In this document: one piece after another, positions 23,808 to 32,566 of the stretch | How the letters are laid out: each line of letters starts with the position of its first letter | Position numbering within the stretch: the first letter of the stretch is position 1 | Origin: Amycolatopsis jejuensis | GTDB lineage: Bacteria > Actinomycetota > Actinomycetes > Mycobacteriales > Pseudonocardiaceae | Length of the DNA stretch: 64,000 nt | Direction of reading: 5' to 3' | Assembly (NCBI RefSeq): GCF_000717335.1 | Contig: NZ_JNYZ01000017.1 | Location: 1-64,000, forward strand | Made by a program: the position numbers and the translations under genes | Notes under the pieces: generated by a model | Databases searched by the model: none | Told to the model about the DNA's origin: nothing | Seen by the model: the letters and a program-made list of their open reading frames with translations, nothing else

Positions 23808-25274
23808 TCAGTGCCGGGGAGTCTGCGGACGGCGACCCGGTTCCTGCCGCGGCGGCTGCTGGCCGGTGCCGGGGAACTTCGGCGCCGGCAGGTTCGCGGC
23901 CTCGTAGCGGGAAAGCGTCAGCGGACCCGAGGTGTCGGGCAGCGTCGGCGGTTTCGCCTTGTGCTCGCGGAACCGGAAGGCCGAGGTCAGGTCGCCGAAG
24001 GTGCGCCTGCGCCAGTCGGAAATGTTGGGTTCCGCCACTCCGGTGACCTTCTCGAGGAACTGCAGCGTCGACGTGTGGTCGAAGTTCTCCGTCGCGACCC
24101 AGCCGCCCGCCGTCCACGGCGACACGATGATGCACGGGACCCGGTAACCGGCGCCGACCTGCAGGCCGTTGCCCTTGGTACCGCCGGGCGAGGTCTTCGT
24201 GACGTACTCGTGCGGCGTGCCGGGCGGCGGCGTGGGCGGGATGACGTGGTCGAAGAGGCCGTCGTTCTCGTCGTAGTTGAGGATGAACGCGGTTTTCGCC
24301 CAGACCTCCGGGTTCGACGCGATCGCGTCGATCTTGGACGCGACGAACGCGGCACCCTCGGCAGGCGTGTAGTTCGGGTGCTCCGACGCGGTCGACGTGC
24401 AGATGATCCACGAGACCGTAGGGAGCTTGTCGTTGCGTGCGTCGTACTCGAACTGGCCCTCGGGCCGGTGCGTGGTCCCGTTGACCACGAGTGGCGAATC
24501 GGCGGGCGCGTTCTTGAAGTTCGCGAAGTTCTCCAGCATGTTGCAGCCGTAAGTGTCGCTCTGCTCGTACACCTTCCAGCTGACCCCGGCGGCCTGCAGC
24601 CGTTCGGCGTAGGTGGTCCACGTGTAGCCGCCTGCCGGGGCTTTGTTGTCGAGGATCGGCCCGCCGTGCTCGCCGTCGGGGTCGACGGTGCCGGTCATCC
24701 ACATCATCCGGTTCGGCCAGGTGGGCCCGAGCACGGAGCAGTGGTAGGCGTCGCAGATCGTGAACGCTTCGGCGAGGGCGAACTGGAATGGCAGGTCAGC
24801 GCGGGTGTGGTAACCCATCACGTACGGCCCGTTCTTGCCGTCGGCCTTGCGGTGCGCGGGGAGCCAGTTGTCCATTTTGCCGCCGTTGAGTGCGTCGTGC
24901 TGGACCTGCCACGCGTGTGAAGTGGACGGGATCTTCTGCGCGTTCGTGGCGTGCGTGTCGAGGTGGAACGGCAACGCGTACCCGGCGGGGTTCTCGGTGT
25001 CCGGCTGGTAGAAGGCGGACCGTCCGTCCGGCAGCCGGGCCGCATGCGGGTCGCCGAACCCGCGAACCCCGGACAACGTCCCGAAGTAATGGTCGAACGA
25101 CCGGTTTTCCTGCATCAGCAACACAACGTGCTCGACGTCGGCAAGCGACCCATGCCGGGGTTCGCCCTGCGCCAACGCCGCCCGCACACTGGCAGGCAGC
25201 AAGGTCGCGGACGCCGCCGCAGCCCCCACCCCAGCCGCAGTTCCGAGTACCCGACGACGTGTCAGTTCGCTCAT
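23808..25274 (-). CDS. Tat-exported phospholipase C / acid phosphatase family protein
   Basis: A 488-residue phosphoesterase family protein. The N-terminus has a Tat signal (TRRRVLGTAAGVGAAAASAT). The mature domain shows the PLC/AcpA signature: HVVLLMQENRSFDHYFG with a Glu-Asn metal site, NRMMWMTGT, the conserved NYDENDGLFDHVIPP and GYRVPCIIVSPWT. Such enzymes cleave phosphatidylcholine or other phosphomonoesters and diesters outside the membrane. The ATG at 25274 places the twin-arginine motif 5 residues in. The C-terminus ends in a Gln/Arg/Pro-rich tail. Phosphate or virulence-type functions are known for homologues; here extracellular lipid or phosphate scavenging is likely. Confidence 0.9.
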   Translation of the reverse strand: MSELTRRRVLGTAAGVGAAAASATLLPASVRAALAQGEPRHGSLADVEHVVLLMQENRSFDHYFGTLSGVRGFGDPHAARLPDGRSAFYQPDTENPAGYALPFHLDTHATNAQKIPSTSHAWQVQHDALNGGKMDNWLPAHRKADGKNGPYVMGYHTRADLPFQFALAEAFTICDAYHCSVLGPTWPNRMMWMTGTVDPDGEHGGPILDNKAPAGGYTWTTYAERLQAAGVSWKVYEQSDTYGCNMLENFANFKNAPADSPLVVNGTTHRPEGQFEYDARNDKLPTVSWIICTSTASEHPNYTPAEGAAFVASKIDAIASNPEVWAKTAFILNYDENDGLFDHVIPPTPPPGTPHEYVTKTSPGGTKGNGLQVGAGYRVPCIIVSPWTAGGWVATENFDHTSTLQFLEKVTGVAEPNISDWRRRTFGDLTSAFRFREHKAKPPTLPDTSGPLTLSRYEAANLPAPKFPGTGQQPPRQEPGRRPQTPRH

Positions 25275-25411
25275 GCCCCCACCCTGGCCACCCGACATCA
25301 CCCCCAACGGTGACAAAGAAAAACGAACCAAAAAAACAAAATGAAAACACTCCCCACCCCCACACCCAGCCCCGCAAACCCCGCCGGAACACCCGCCCCC
25401 CACCTCACCGC
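25275..25411. other. A-rich spacer before repeat array
   Basis: No gene. The first 70 bp contain unusually A-rich runs (AAAGAAAAACGAACC, AAAAAAACAAAATG) followed by C-rich sequence. It covers the promoter region of the phospholipase gene, but no clear promoter hexamers were found. Confidence 0.5.
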
Positions 25412-25890
25412 CCGCAGAAACCAAGCCAAAACGGCCACCCTCAACGCCCAGCGGACTCGCCCCCACCTCGAACCCAAGCGACCGACCACCTCAACGCCCC
25501 AGGGCTCGCCCCACTCCCGCAGCACCGGGCGAACCAACCCCTCACCGCCCGCCAGCGCCCGCCACACCTCGGAACCAAGCCAAACCGGCCACTTCAGCAC
25601 CCCAGCGAACTCGCCCACACTCCGAACGAAGCCAGAACGGGCACATCACCGCCCACGGGACTAGCCCCCAAATCCCAGGACGAAGCCAAATGGGCACATC
25701 AACGCCCGCAGATGCTCACCCACACCGAGAAACCAATCCAAACGGCACCTGACCCACCAAGTGGGCGAGCCCCCACACCCCAGACGACTCCAAAACAGGC
25801 ACACCCACATGAACTCGCCCCCCGGACAAGCCCAAACCGGCCACCTCAACACCCAACGAACCCAGCCCCTGGACCAAACCAAATGGGGCA
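25412..25890. repeat. Degenerate tandem array with about 50-bp period
   Basis: About ten diverged units each begin with an AACCAAGCCAAAACGG-like word, followed by CACATCAACGCCC and then a CTCGCCCCCACAC-like block. Clear unit starts include 25412, about 25571, 25622, 25677 and 25734. Unit lengths vary from about 43 to 60 bp and are not multiples of three. Frames across it give only Pro/Thr-rich peptides without ribosome-binding sites. It occupies the gap between the phospholipase gene and the tRNA. Confidence 0.75.
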
Positions 25891-25910
25891 CGGATAGCAC
25901 CGCGGGGGGT

Positions 25911-25971
25911 CCGGGGGGCTCGGCCCCCCGGGGGATATGACGAGGGACCGAGATCCACGCCCTCCGTGGAT
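25911..25971. terminator. Two hairpins downstream of tRNA-Gly
   Basis: CCGGGGGG (25911-25918) pairs with CCCCCCGG (25924-25931) around CTCGG. ATCCACG (25953-25959) pairs with CGTGGAT (25965-25971). Both lie just 3' of the minus-strand tRNA (its end is 25992) and are the likely terminators. Confidence 0.6.
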
Positions 25972-25991
25972 ACACGGTCCCCAGTCCCGAG

Positions 25992-26064
25992 AGCGGATGA
26001 CGGGATTCGAACCCGCGACCCTCACCTTGGCAAGGTGATGCGCTACCAGCTGCGCTACATCCGC
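25992..26064 (-). tRNA. tRNA-Gly (anticodon GCC)
   Basis: A 73-nt cloverleaf on the minus strand: acceptor GCGGATG/CATCCGC with discriminator T, D-arm GCGC-AGCTGGTA-GCGC, anticodon stem CACC/GGTG around TTGCCAA (anticodon GCC), and T-arm with TTCGAAT. CCA is not encoded. A -10-like TATAGA on the minus strand (26097-26102) lies 33 bp upstream. Confidence 0.95.
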
Positions 26065-26275
26065 GTGAACTACTTGGTGCTCGGTGTTGAACACACTCTA
26101 TACCGTGGCCAGGGTGACACTTTCGGGGGCCCTGCGGCGGGAGTTCGGGCTGCTCGGACGTGGTGCTCGCGTGTCACGTCGGGCGTACAAGGGGTGACGA
26201 CGGGCGTCATGCTCCGTATGGTGTCCCCAATCGACTTCAGTGGTGAGTCCTTCGGGGGAGGAGGTGCCTTGCCGG

Positions 26276-27811
26276 ATGACCGAGCTGGGCACGGCGCCGC
26301 CACCAGCGGCCTCGGAATCCGACGAGCAGGCACTTTTGAAGCGGCTCCGCGACGGCGAGGACGCCGCGTTCGGGGAGCTGTTCGAACTTCACGCCGCGGC
26401 GGTGCGCAGGTTGGCGCAGAGCTTGGCGGCGGACCGGTCCGAGGCCGAAGACATCACTGCCGAGACGTTTTTCCGGGTGCTGCAGGCGTTGCGCCGCGGT
26501 GCGGGTCCGCGTGACTACATCCGGGCGTACCTGCTGACAGTCGCGCGGCGGGTGTCGTGGGAGTGGCACGGTGCGCGCCGCGATGTCCCGGTCACCGACG
26601 ACGAGCTGACCTTTCGCGCCGGCGCCGGGGCGGACACGCACGCCCGTACGGCCGAGCACACGTTGATCACCACGGCGTTCACGAGCCTGCCCGAGCGGTG
26701 GCGCACAGTGCTGTGGCAGACCGAGGTCGAGGGCGAGCAACCGGCGATGGTGGCGCCGCACTTCGGGTTGTCGGCGAATGCGACGGCGGCGCTCGCGCGG
26801 CGCGCGCGGCAGGGGCTGCGCGCGGCGTACCTGCAGGCGCATCTGTCGGTGAACCGCGGTCCGGAGACGTGCCGTGCGGTGGTCGAGAAGCTGGGCGGGT
26901 TCACCGCGGGCAGCGTCACCGGTGCGGAGGCGGAGCGGATCAAGGCGCACCTGCTGGGGTGCGCGTCGTGCCGGGCGACGCAGGACGAGCTGCGCGACGT
27001 CTGCTCGTCCTTGCGGGCGCACGCCGAGGTGCTCGTGCTCGCGATCCCGGCGCTGGTCGGGATCGGCAAGGCCGGTGGGGTCGCCGCGACGGTCAAGAGT
27101 GTGCTGTTCGGGTCGAAGGTGAAGGTCGGGCTGGCGCTGGCGTCGACGGCCGCGGCCGGGGCGGTCAGTCTCACCGCTGGTCCGCTCGTCTTCGGCTCGC
27201 ATCCGGCGCAGAATCTCGGGCTCAACGGCGGCGCGCCGGAGCTGGCGTTGCAGCCGCCTGCGCCGCCGCCACCGCCACAGGTTGAGCAGGGCCCGCAGGT
27301 CGTCACGGGGAAGTTGCACGGCAGTGCGCGGCCGGTCCGTCCGGCGGTCCGGCCGGATGCTTCGCCGCATCTCGGGGCGGCCGAGGTGCCGGACCTCCAG
27401 CCGGTCAAGCCGCCCCCTGCCGAAGACCACGGCCAGTCCTCGGGGGTTTCGCCGCGTGACGACTTGCCCGGGAACTCGCCGCACGCACCGCGTTCACCGA
27501 TGACGAGCCGGTCGTCGAACACCGAATCGCGGTCGGATCTGGACCCGTCCACGAACTCGAGCAGCCCGTCCACGACGAGCGAGCGTCCGTCCTACGTGCC
27601 GCCGCCGACGTCGTACTTCCCGTCGCCGACGTCGTACCTGCCGCCGTTGATCACGATCACGATCACGCCCACCGGGTCGCGGCATTCGCGCTCGGACTGC
27701 CCGGAGCCGGGCGCCACGTCCGGGAAGAGTGTCACCGGTTCGGCCGATTCCTCGGCGGCCCCGCATCGCCGAACAGCCAAAACCCGGCATTCCACCGATC
27801 ACTCCGGGTGA
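26276..27811 (+). CDS. ECF sigma factor fused to a zinc-finger anti-sigma-like membrane domain
   Basis: A 511-residue protein. Residues about 15-190 are an ECF sigma factor: region 2 (DAAFGELFELHAAAVRRLA, DITAETFFRVLQAL) and region 4 (LPERWRTVLWQTEVEGEQP, HFGLSANATAALARRARQG). Residues about 195-235 carry the anti-sigma ZAS pattern H-x3-C-x2-C (HLLGCASC) with an upstream Cys near 199. A membrane segment lies at about 280-310 (VGLALASTAAAGAVSLTAG). The rest (about 330-511) is Pro/Ser-rich. A single chain with sigma, anti-sigma and membrane parts suggests tethered, signal-released control. The ATG at 26276 follows GGGGGAGGAGG; a GTG at 26240 is an alternative start. Confidence 0.85.
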   Translation: MTELGTAPPPAASESDEQALLKRLRDGEDAAFGELFELHAAAVRRLAQSLAADRSEAEDITAETFFRVLQALRRGAGPRDYIRAYLLTVARRVSWEWHGARRDVPVTDDELTFRAGAGADTHARTAEHTLITTAFTSLPERWRTVLWQTEVEGEQPAMVAPHFGLSANATAALARRARQGLRAAYLQAHLSVNRGPETCRAVVEKLGGFTAGSVTGAEAERIKAHLLGCASCRATQDELRDVCSSLRAHAEVLVLAIPALVGIGKAGGVAATVKSVLFGSKVKVGLALASTAAAGAVSLTAGPLVFGSHPAQNLGLNGGAPELALQPPAPPPPPQVEQGPQVVTGKLHGSARPVRPAVRPDASPHLGAAEVPDLQPVKPPPAEDHGQSSGVSPRDDLPGNSPHAPRSPMTSRSSNTESRSDLDPSTNSSSPSTTSERPSYVPPPTSYFPSPTSYLPPLITITITPTGSRHSRSDCPEPGATSGKSVTGSADSSAAPHRRTAKTRHSTDHSG

Positions 27812-27881
27812 CCACCTCGCGCTCGGCGGCGCCGTCACGGTAGCGTTGACAGACCTCGAGCGTCGCCCGGGAGGCAACAGG

Positions 27882-28322
27882 ATGAACCGGCTGGTACGCG
27901 GTGAAGACGGCCGCGACTGGGTGGTCCGTGCCCAGATGGAGTGGCGTGCGCCCGCCACGGCGGACGATTTCGAACACGACGTCGCAGGCAGTTACGGACC
28001 CGGTATCGCGATGGTCGTCGTCACGGTGGTTCTCGTGGCGGCGCTCGTGGTGTGGACGCCGGACGTGGTGCATATCCCCGCGTGGGTACTGCTGGCGCTG
28101 GTGCTGGTGGCGCTCTTCTTCCCGCTGCGGTGGATCCTGCGCCGCCCGTGGACGGTGGTCGCGGAAACCGAGGGTGACGTGGCGGGGGACCGCCCGTCGG
28201 AGCGCTGGGTCGGCACGATCCGCGGCATGTTCACGGTGTCGGGCGAGGTCAAGCGGATCTCGAAGACGATCCAGAAACATTCGCTGCCGGACTTCGACGG
28301 TCCGCTGCACCCGGTCGAATAG
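27882..28322 (+). CDS. Small two-helix membrane protein
   Basis: A 146-residue protein with an N-terminal cytoplasmic part (RLVRGEDGRDWVVRAQMEW), two adjacent membrane helices (IAMVVVTVVLVAALVVW and VLLALVLVALFFPLRWIL) and a C-terminal cytoplasmic part ending KTIQKHSLPDFDGPLHPVE. This layout matches a family of actinobacterial hypothetical membrane proteins of about 150 residues. The ATG at 27882 follows GGGAGGCAACAGG. It sits between the sigma fusion gene and the Fpg/Nei gene on one strand. The function is unknown. Confidence 0.75.
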   Translation: MNRLVRGEDGRDWVVRAQMEWRAPATADDFEHDVAGSYGPGIAMVVVTVVLVAALVVWTPDVVHIPAWVLLALVLVALFFPLRWILRRPWTVVAETEGDVAGDRPSERWVGTIRGMFTVSGEVKRISKTIQKHSLPDFDGPLHPVE

Positions 28323-28360
28323 GCCTGGCCGGAACGGGTCCGGCGCGCGAGACTGGTGCC

Positions 28361-29221
28361 ATGCCCGAGCTGCCCGAGGTCGAAGCACTGGCCCATCACC
28401 TGCGTGAACACGCCGTGGGTGCCACGATTTTCCGGCTGGACGTCGCGTCGCTCAGCGTGCTGAAGACGGCTACCCCGGCCTACACCGACCTGCACGGCTG
28501 CGAGATCACCGGCGCCACCCGCCACGGCAAGCACCTGGACCTGGTGGCCGGCGACCTGCACCTGATCGTGCACCTGGCCCGCGCCGGCTGGCTGCGCTGG
28601 TCGGACGGGCTCGCCCCGGCCCCGCTCAAGCCGGGTAAGGGCCCGATCTCCTTGCGGGTCCACCTGGATTCGGCGTCCGGCCCCGGCTTCGACCTCACCG
28701 AGGCAGGCACGAAAAAAGGCCTGGCCGTGTGGATCGTCAAGGACCCGTCGGAGGTGGCCAGTGTCGCGAGGCTGGGCCCGGACGCATTGACCGTCGACGC
28801 GACCCAGCTGCGCGAACTGTTCGCGGGCAAGGGCACGCGGCTGAAATGGGCCTTGACTGACCAGTCCCTGATCGCGGGCATCGGCAACGCGTATTCGGAC
28901 GAGATCATGCACCGCGCGAAGCTCTCCCCATACGCAACGGTCGGCAAACTGGACGAGGGTGCGCTGGAAATCCTGGCCGAGTCGATCCACGAGATCGAAT
29001 CGGACGCCGTGACCCGCTCCGTAGGCCAAAAAGCCGCGCGCCTGAAGGGCGAAAAGCGCTCCGGCCTACGCGTTCACGCCAGAACCGGCCTGCCGTGTCC
29101 CGTCTGCGGCGACACCATCCGCGAAATCTCCTTCGCGGACAAGTCATTCCAGTACTGTCCGACCTGCCAAACCGGCGGCAAACCCCTCGCCGACCGCCGC
29201 ATGTCGAGACTGCTCAAGTAA
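28361..29221 (+). CDS. Fpg/Nei family DNA glycosylase
   Basis: A 286-residue bifunctional DNA glycosylase/AP lyase. It starts MPELPEVEAL, giving the catalytic Pro (after Met removal) and Glu. A Lys in TRHGKHLDL matches the beta-hairpin lysine. The H2TH region contains LIAGIGNAYSDEI, and the C-terminal zinc finger has CPVCG and CPTC spaced correctly. It removes oxidised bases and nicks DNA. Loop differences from classical MutM (GSLSVL-type segment DVASLSVLKTATPAY) suggest the Nei/Fpg2 branch. The gene has no clear operon partner and is followed by a rearranged terminator-like repeat. Confidence 0.93.
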   Translation: MPELPEVEALAHHLREHAVGATIFRLDVASLSVLKTATPAYTDLHGCEITGATRHGKHLDLVAGDLHLIVHLARAGWLRWSDGLAPAPLKPGKGPISLRVHLDSASGPGFDLTEAGTKKGLAVWIVKDPSEVASVARLGPDALTVDATQLRELFAGKGTRLKWALTDQSLIAGIGNAYSDEIMHRAKLSPYATVGKLDEGALEILAESIHEIESDAVTRSVGQKAARLKGEKRSGLRVHARTGLPCPVCGDTIREISFADKSFQYCPTCQTGGKPLADRRMSRLLK

Positions 29222-29233
29222 CCCCCGGCGATG

Positions 29234-29288
29234 TTCCGTGAAGGCCACCTTCACGGAATCTGATTCCCTCATGGTTCCCTTCACGGAC
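29234..29288. terminator. Rearranged inverted-repeat element
   Basis: TTCCGTGAAGG (29234-29244) and CCTTCACGGAA (29248-29258) form an 11-bp stem with a 3-nt loop. They are followed by the full right arm TTCCCTCATGGTTCCCTTCA of the element seen at 23749-23803, without its left arm. It is a hybrid copy downstream of the glycosylase gene. Confidence 0.65.
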
Positions 29289-29423
29289 TTCCGGCCCAAC
29301 GCAACGCAACGCAACGCCAAGCCTGCCACCCGAACGGCCCAGCCGAATCACCCTAACCGGGAGTAACGATAAGCTCCCCCCACCCTCGGTCGTCGTAACT
29401 GGACAGAAAGTGGGGAGCAACCC

Positions 29424-30761
29424 TTGCACCCGGTCGGTCGAGCGCAGAGCATGGACGTCGTGTCCGCTTTCCCCTTCGCGCAGGTCGTCCCCTGGACCCT
29501 GGTCGGCATCCTGGTGATCGTGGTGCTGGTGCTGGCCTTCCGGGCGCGCCGCCCCAAAGGGGTCATCCAGGACGCTGTCCTGCAGGCCGTCCATCGCATG
29601 TCCAAAGCCACCCCCAACCTGCGGGCCGGCCTCGACGAGGAGGCCGCCAACCGGATGACGGCCGAGCTCCTCGAGGTGCTCGACTGCCTCGCGGTAGGCA
29701 TCACGGACAGTGAAGGCACCCTGCTGTCCTGGGCAGGGGAGGCGACCGACCACTATCTGGACGTCGTCGAGGATGTCGGCACTGCGCTGCGTAAGCACCG
29801 CCGCGCGGTCGCCGATCACAACCGGATGCCGTGCAACCACCGCGGTACCTGCAAGATGAAAACCGCCGCGATCGTGCCGATTCTCGTGGAGGGCGAGGCG
29901 GAAGCCACGCTCATCGTCGTCGGACGGACGCGCGGCAAGCTGGTGCAGATGGCCGAGGCCGTCGGCCAGTTCGTCTGTACCCAGTTCGAGCTCGCGCGGC
30001 TGGAAGAATCGCGAAACCAGTTGCAGCAGGCCGAAATCAAAGCCCTGCGCGCGCAGATTTCCCCGCATTTCGTCTACAACGCGCTCAATACGATTTCCGC
30101 GCTCATCCGCACCGATCCCGAGGAAGCCCGCGAACTCCTTCAGGATTTCGCCGATTTCACGCGCTATTCATTCCGCACCTCCGGCATGTACACCACGCTC
30201 GCCGAGGAACTGCGCAACATCGACCGGTACCTCACCATCGAGAACGCGCGGTTCGGCGGACGGCTCGAGGTGCGGATGAAGATCGCGCCCGAGGTGCTGA
30301 GCGTCGTCGTGCCGTTCCTGATCATCCAGCCGCTGGTGGAAAACGCCGTCAAGCACGGGCTGGCCAGCAAGCCGAGCGGCGGCTGCGTCACGGTGATCGC
30401 GCAGGACTACGGCCACGAGGCCGTGATCAGCGTCGAGGACGACGGCATCGGCATGGACCCGCGGCAGCTCACCGACCTGAAGAACGCGCACCGCACCGGC
30501 GCGCACGTCGGGCTCGGCAACATCAATCAGCGGATGCGGCAGGTGTTCGGCGAGGACTACGCGCTCACCGTCGACACCGCGCCCGGCGCGGGCATGAAGG
30601 TCACGCTGCGGGTGCCGAAGTTCAAGCTCGGCGTGCGGCCGAACATGCCGGACTACTCGGCCGACGTGCCGCCGCAGCAGCCGCCCGCGCCGCTGATCGA
30701 GGAGGAACCGGAGCGCGACGGGGTACACGGCTCGCGTTCGGGAATGCTGCCTGCCCACTGA
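29424..30761 (+). CDS. LytS/BtsS-like sensor histidine kinase
   Basis: A 445-residue kinase of the His_kinase family. There is one N-terminal membrane helix (WTLVGILVIVVLVLAF, about 25-40), then a GAF-like cytoplasmic sensor (about 70-200) with a cysteine pair in PCNHRGTCKM, a possible metal or redox site. The His_kinase motif AQISPHFVYNALNTI has phospho-acceptor His215, and the HATPase domain carries LVENAVKHGL and GLGNINQRM. A TTG start at 29424 has GGGGAG 7 nt upstream; an ATG at 29451 lacks a good site. Its partner is the LytTR regulator at 31730, with an S49 protease gene between them and a symporter pair downstream. Confidence 0.88.
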   Translation: MHPVGRAQSMDVVSAFPFAQVVPWTLVGILVIVVLVLAFRARRPKGVIQDAVLQAVHRMSKATPNLRAGLDEEAANRMTAELLEVLDCLAVGITDSEGTLLSWAGEATDHYLDVVEDVGTALRKHRRAVADHNRMPCNHRGTCKMKTAAIVPILVEGEAEATLIVVGRTRGKLVQMAEAVGQFVCTQFELARLEESRNQLQQAEIKALRAQISPHFVYNALNTISALIRTDPEEARELLQDFADFTRYSFRTSGMYTTLAEELRNIDRYLTIENARFGGRLEVRMKIAPEVLSVVVPFLIIQPLVENAVKHGLASKPSGGCVTVIAQDYGHEAVISVEDDGIGMDPRQLTDLKNAHRTGAHVGLGNINQRMRQVFGEDYALTVDTAPGAGMKVTLRVPKFKLGVRPNMPDYSADVPPQQPPAPLIEEEPERDGVHGSRSGMLPAH

Positions 30762-30779
30762 ACTGGTTAGCCTGGGCAG

Positions 30780-31625
30780 ATGAGCGTGACCGACAAGCTG
30801 ACCTCCCGCATTCCCGTGCTCGGCGACCGGGGTGACCGCAAGGACGTCGTCGCCGTCGTGAAGCTGCACGGGGTGATCACGCCGACGCCGTCGCCGCTGG
30901 CCCGCGGCGCGATCAACCTCGGGGCCGTCGAATCGGCGCTCACCAGGGCGTTCGGGCACGACCGGCTCAAGGCGGTCGCGCTGCAGATCAACTCGCCGGG
31001 TGGCGCGCCGACGCAGTCCGGCCTGGTTGCCGAGCGCATCCGGCAGCTGGCCGACGACAAGGGCGTGCCGGTGCTCGCGTTCGCCGAGGACGTCGCGGCG
31101 TCCGGCGGATACTGGCTCGCCTGCGCGGCCGACGAGATCTTCGCGCACCGGACGTCGATGGTCGGCTCGATCGGCGTGATCAGCGGCGGGTTCGGGTTCA
31201 CCGGCCTGATCGAGCGGTTCGGCATCGAGCGCAGGCTGCACACGGCAGGGGCGAACAAATCGCGGCTCGACCCGTTCAGCCCGGAAAAGCCCGAGGACGT
31301 CGAGTGGCTGAAGAAAATGCACAGTCAGTTACATGAACTGTTCGTCGACTGGGTGAAAGAGCGCCGGGGCGACCGGCTTTCGGCCACCGAGGACCTCTTC
31401 ACCGGCGACGTCTGGCTCGGCCAGAAAGCCGTGGAACTCGGCCTGGTGGACGGGGTCGGCTCGCTGCGCCAGGTCATCACCGAGCGGTACCCGGATGCCG
31501 AGATTTCCGTGGCGGAGCCCAAGAAACCGCTGCTCGCACGCCTGGGGCTCGGTGCGCCCGCGGCGGCGAGCGCGCTGCTGGACGCGGTGAGTGCAAAGGC
31601 CGCCTGGTCGAAGTTCGGCCTCTGA
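30780..31625 (+). CDS. S49 family serine peptidase (SppA-like)
   Basis: A 281-residue cytoplasmic-side signal-peptide-peptidase-type protease. Core sequence VAVVKLHGVITP leads to SPGGAP, the nucleophile Ser108 in DVAASGGYWLA and general-base Lys160 in GANKSRLDP, a standard Ser-Lys dyad arrangement. There is no signal peptide, and it is the short single-domain form. It lies 18 bp after the kinase gene and 104 bp before the LytTR regulator, so it is embedded in the two-component operon. Cleavage of a membrane component of this pathway is an attractive but unproven role. Confidence 0.9.
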   Translation: MSVTDKLTSRIPVLGDRGDRKDVVAVVKLHGVITPTPSPLARGAINLGAVESALTRAFGHDRLKAVALQINSPGGAPTQSGLVAERIRQLADDKGVPVLAFAEDVAASGGYWLACAADEIFAHRTSMVGSIGVISGGFGFTGLIERFGIERRLHTAGANKSRLDPFSPEKPEDVEWLKKMHSQLHELFVDWVKERRGDRLSATEDLFTGDVWLGQKAVELGLVDGVGSLRQVITERYPDAEISVAEPKKPLLARLGLGAPAAASALLDAVSAKAAWSKFGL

Positions 31626-31729
31626 TTACACCCTCGGTGACCGGTGCGTGCGACAAACGGGGAACGTCGCGCGTACCGAAGGGTCGACCGGCATTCGGGG
31701 GCTGGACATTGCACCCGGCAATCGGCAGG

Positions 31730-32560
31730 ATGCGTCTCACTGTGAGTGCTCACGACGACACCCGGAAACTCATCGTCCTCGCCGTGGACGACGAGCTGGC
31801 CGGGCTGGACGAACTCAGCCACTGCCTGCAGAACAACCCGTACATCCACCGCGTTTTCCAGGCCTCGGACGCCTCCGACGCGCTGCGGCTGTTCTCGCAC
31901 GACGACCCGGAGCTGGCCGGCCGCCGCGCCCGCGGGCTGCCCACGGTCGACGCCGTGTTCGCCGACATCGACATGCCCGGGTTGTCCGGGATGGAGATGT
32001 CGCGGGTGATCGCGGCGATGAACCCGTCGCCGGTGCTGGTGTTCGTCACCGGGCACGCGGAGGAGGCGGTCAACGCCTTCGACCTCGGCGCCGTCGACTA
32101 CGTGCTCAAGCCGTTCGTGCAGGACCGGCTCGACCGGTCGGTCGCGCGCGTGCGCGAGAAGCTCACCGCGGCCGCGGGTCCGCCCGCCGGCCAGAACGGT
32201 GGCGAGCCGGTGAAGAACGACGACGAGGTCATCCCGGTCGAGCTCGCCGGTACCACGAAGCTGATCCCGCGCTCGTCGGTCCGCTGGGTCGAGGCGCAGG
32301 GCGACTACGCGCGCCTGTTCACCACCGAGGGCAGCCACCTGGTCCGGATTCCGCTCGCCCAGCTGGAGGAACGCTGGGAGAAGGCCGGTTTCGTCCGGAT
32401 CCACCGGTCGTTCCTGGTCGCGCTGCCGCTGATCACCGAAATGCGCATGGGTCAGGGCGGCTACCAGGTCGTGATCGGCAACGAGGAGAAGGTGCTGCCG
32501 GTCAGCCGCCGGCACACGCGGGCGCTGAAAGACCGCATCGTCGGCTCCGGCCGGGGCTAG
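31730..32560 (+). CDS. LytTR-family response regulator
   Basis: A 276-residue regulator. The receiver domain (about 15-140) has DDE near the start (VLAVDDELAG), phospho-acceptor Asp79 in FADIDMPGLSG, Thr in FVTGHAEEA and Lys in YVLKPFVQDRL. The C-terminal LytTR DNA-binding domain (about 165-275) includes VRWVEAQGDYARLFT and RIHRSFLVAL. The receiver holds an insertion around DDPELAGRRARGLPTVD, typical of actinobacterial members. The ATG at 31730 lacks a strong ribosome-binding site, but the upstream extension is not family-like. Its likely targets are the downstream DUF485-symporter genes, 6 bp away. Confidence 0.92.
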   Translation: MRLTVSAHDDTRKLIVLAVDDELAGLDELSHCLQNNPYIHRVFQASDASDALRLFSHDDPELAGRRARGLPTVDAVFADIDMPGLSGMEMSRVIAAMNPSPVLVFVTGHAEEAVNAFDLGAVDYVLKPFVQDRLDRSVARVREKLTAAAGPPAGQNGGEPVKNDDEVIPVELAGTTKLIPRSSVRWVEAQGDYARLFTTEGSHLVRIPLAQLEERWEKAGFVRIHRSFLVALPLITEMRMGQGGYQVVIGNEEKVLPVSRRHTRALKDRIVGSGRG

Positions 32561-32566
32561 CCGTCG

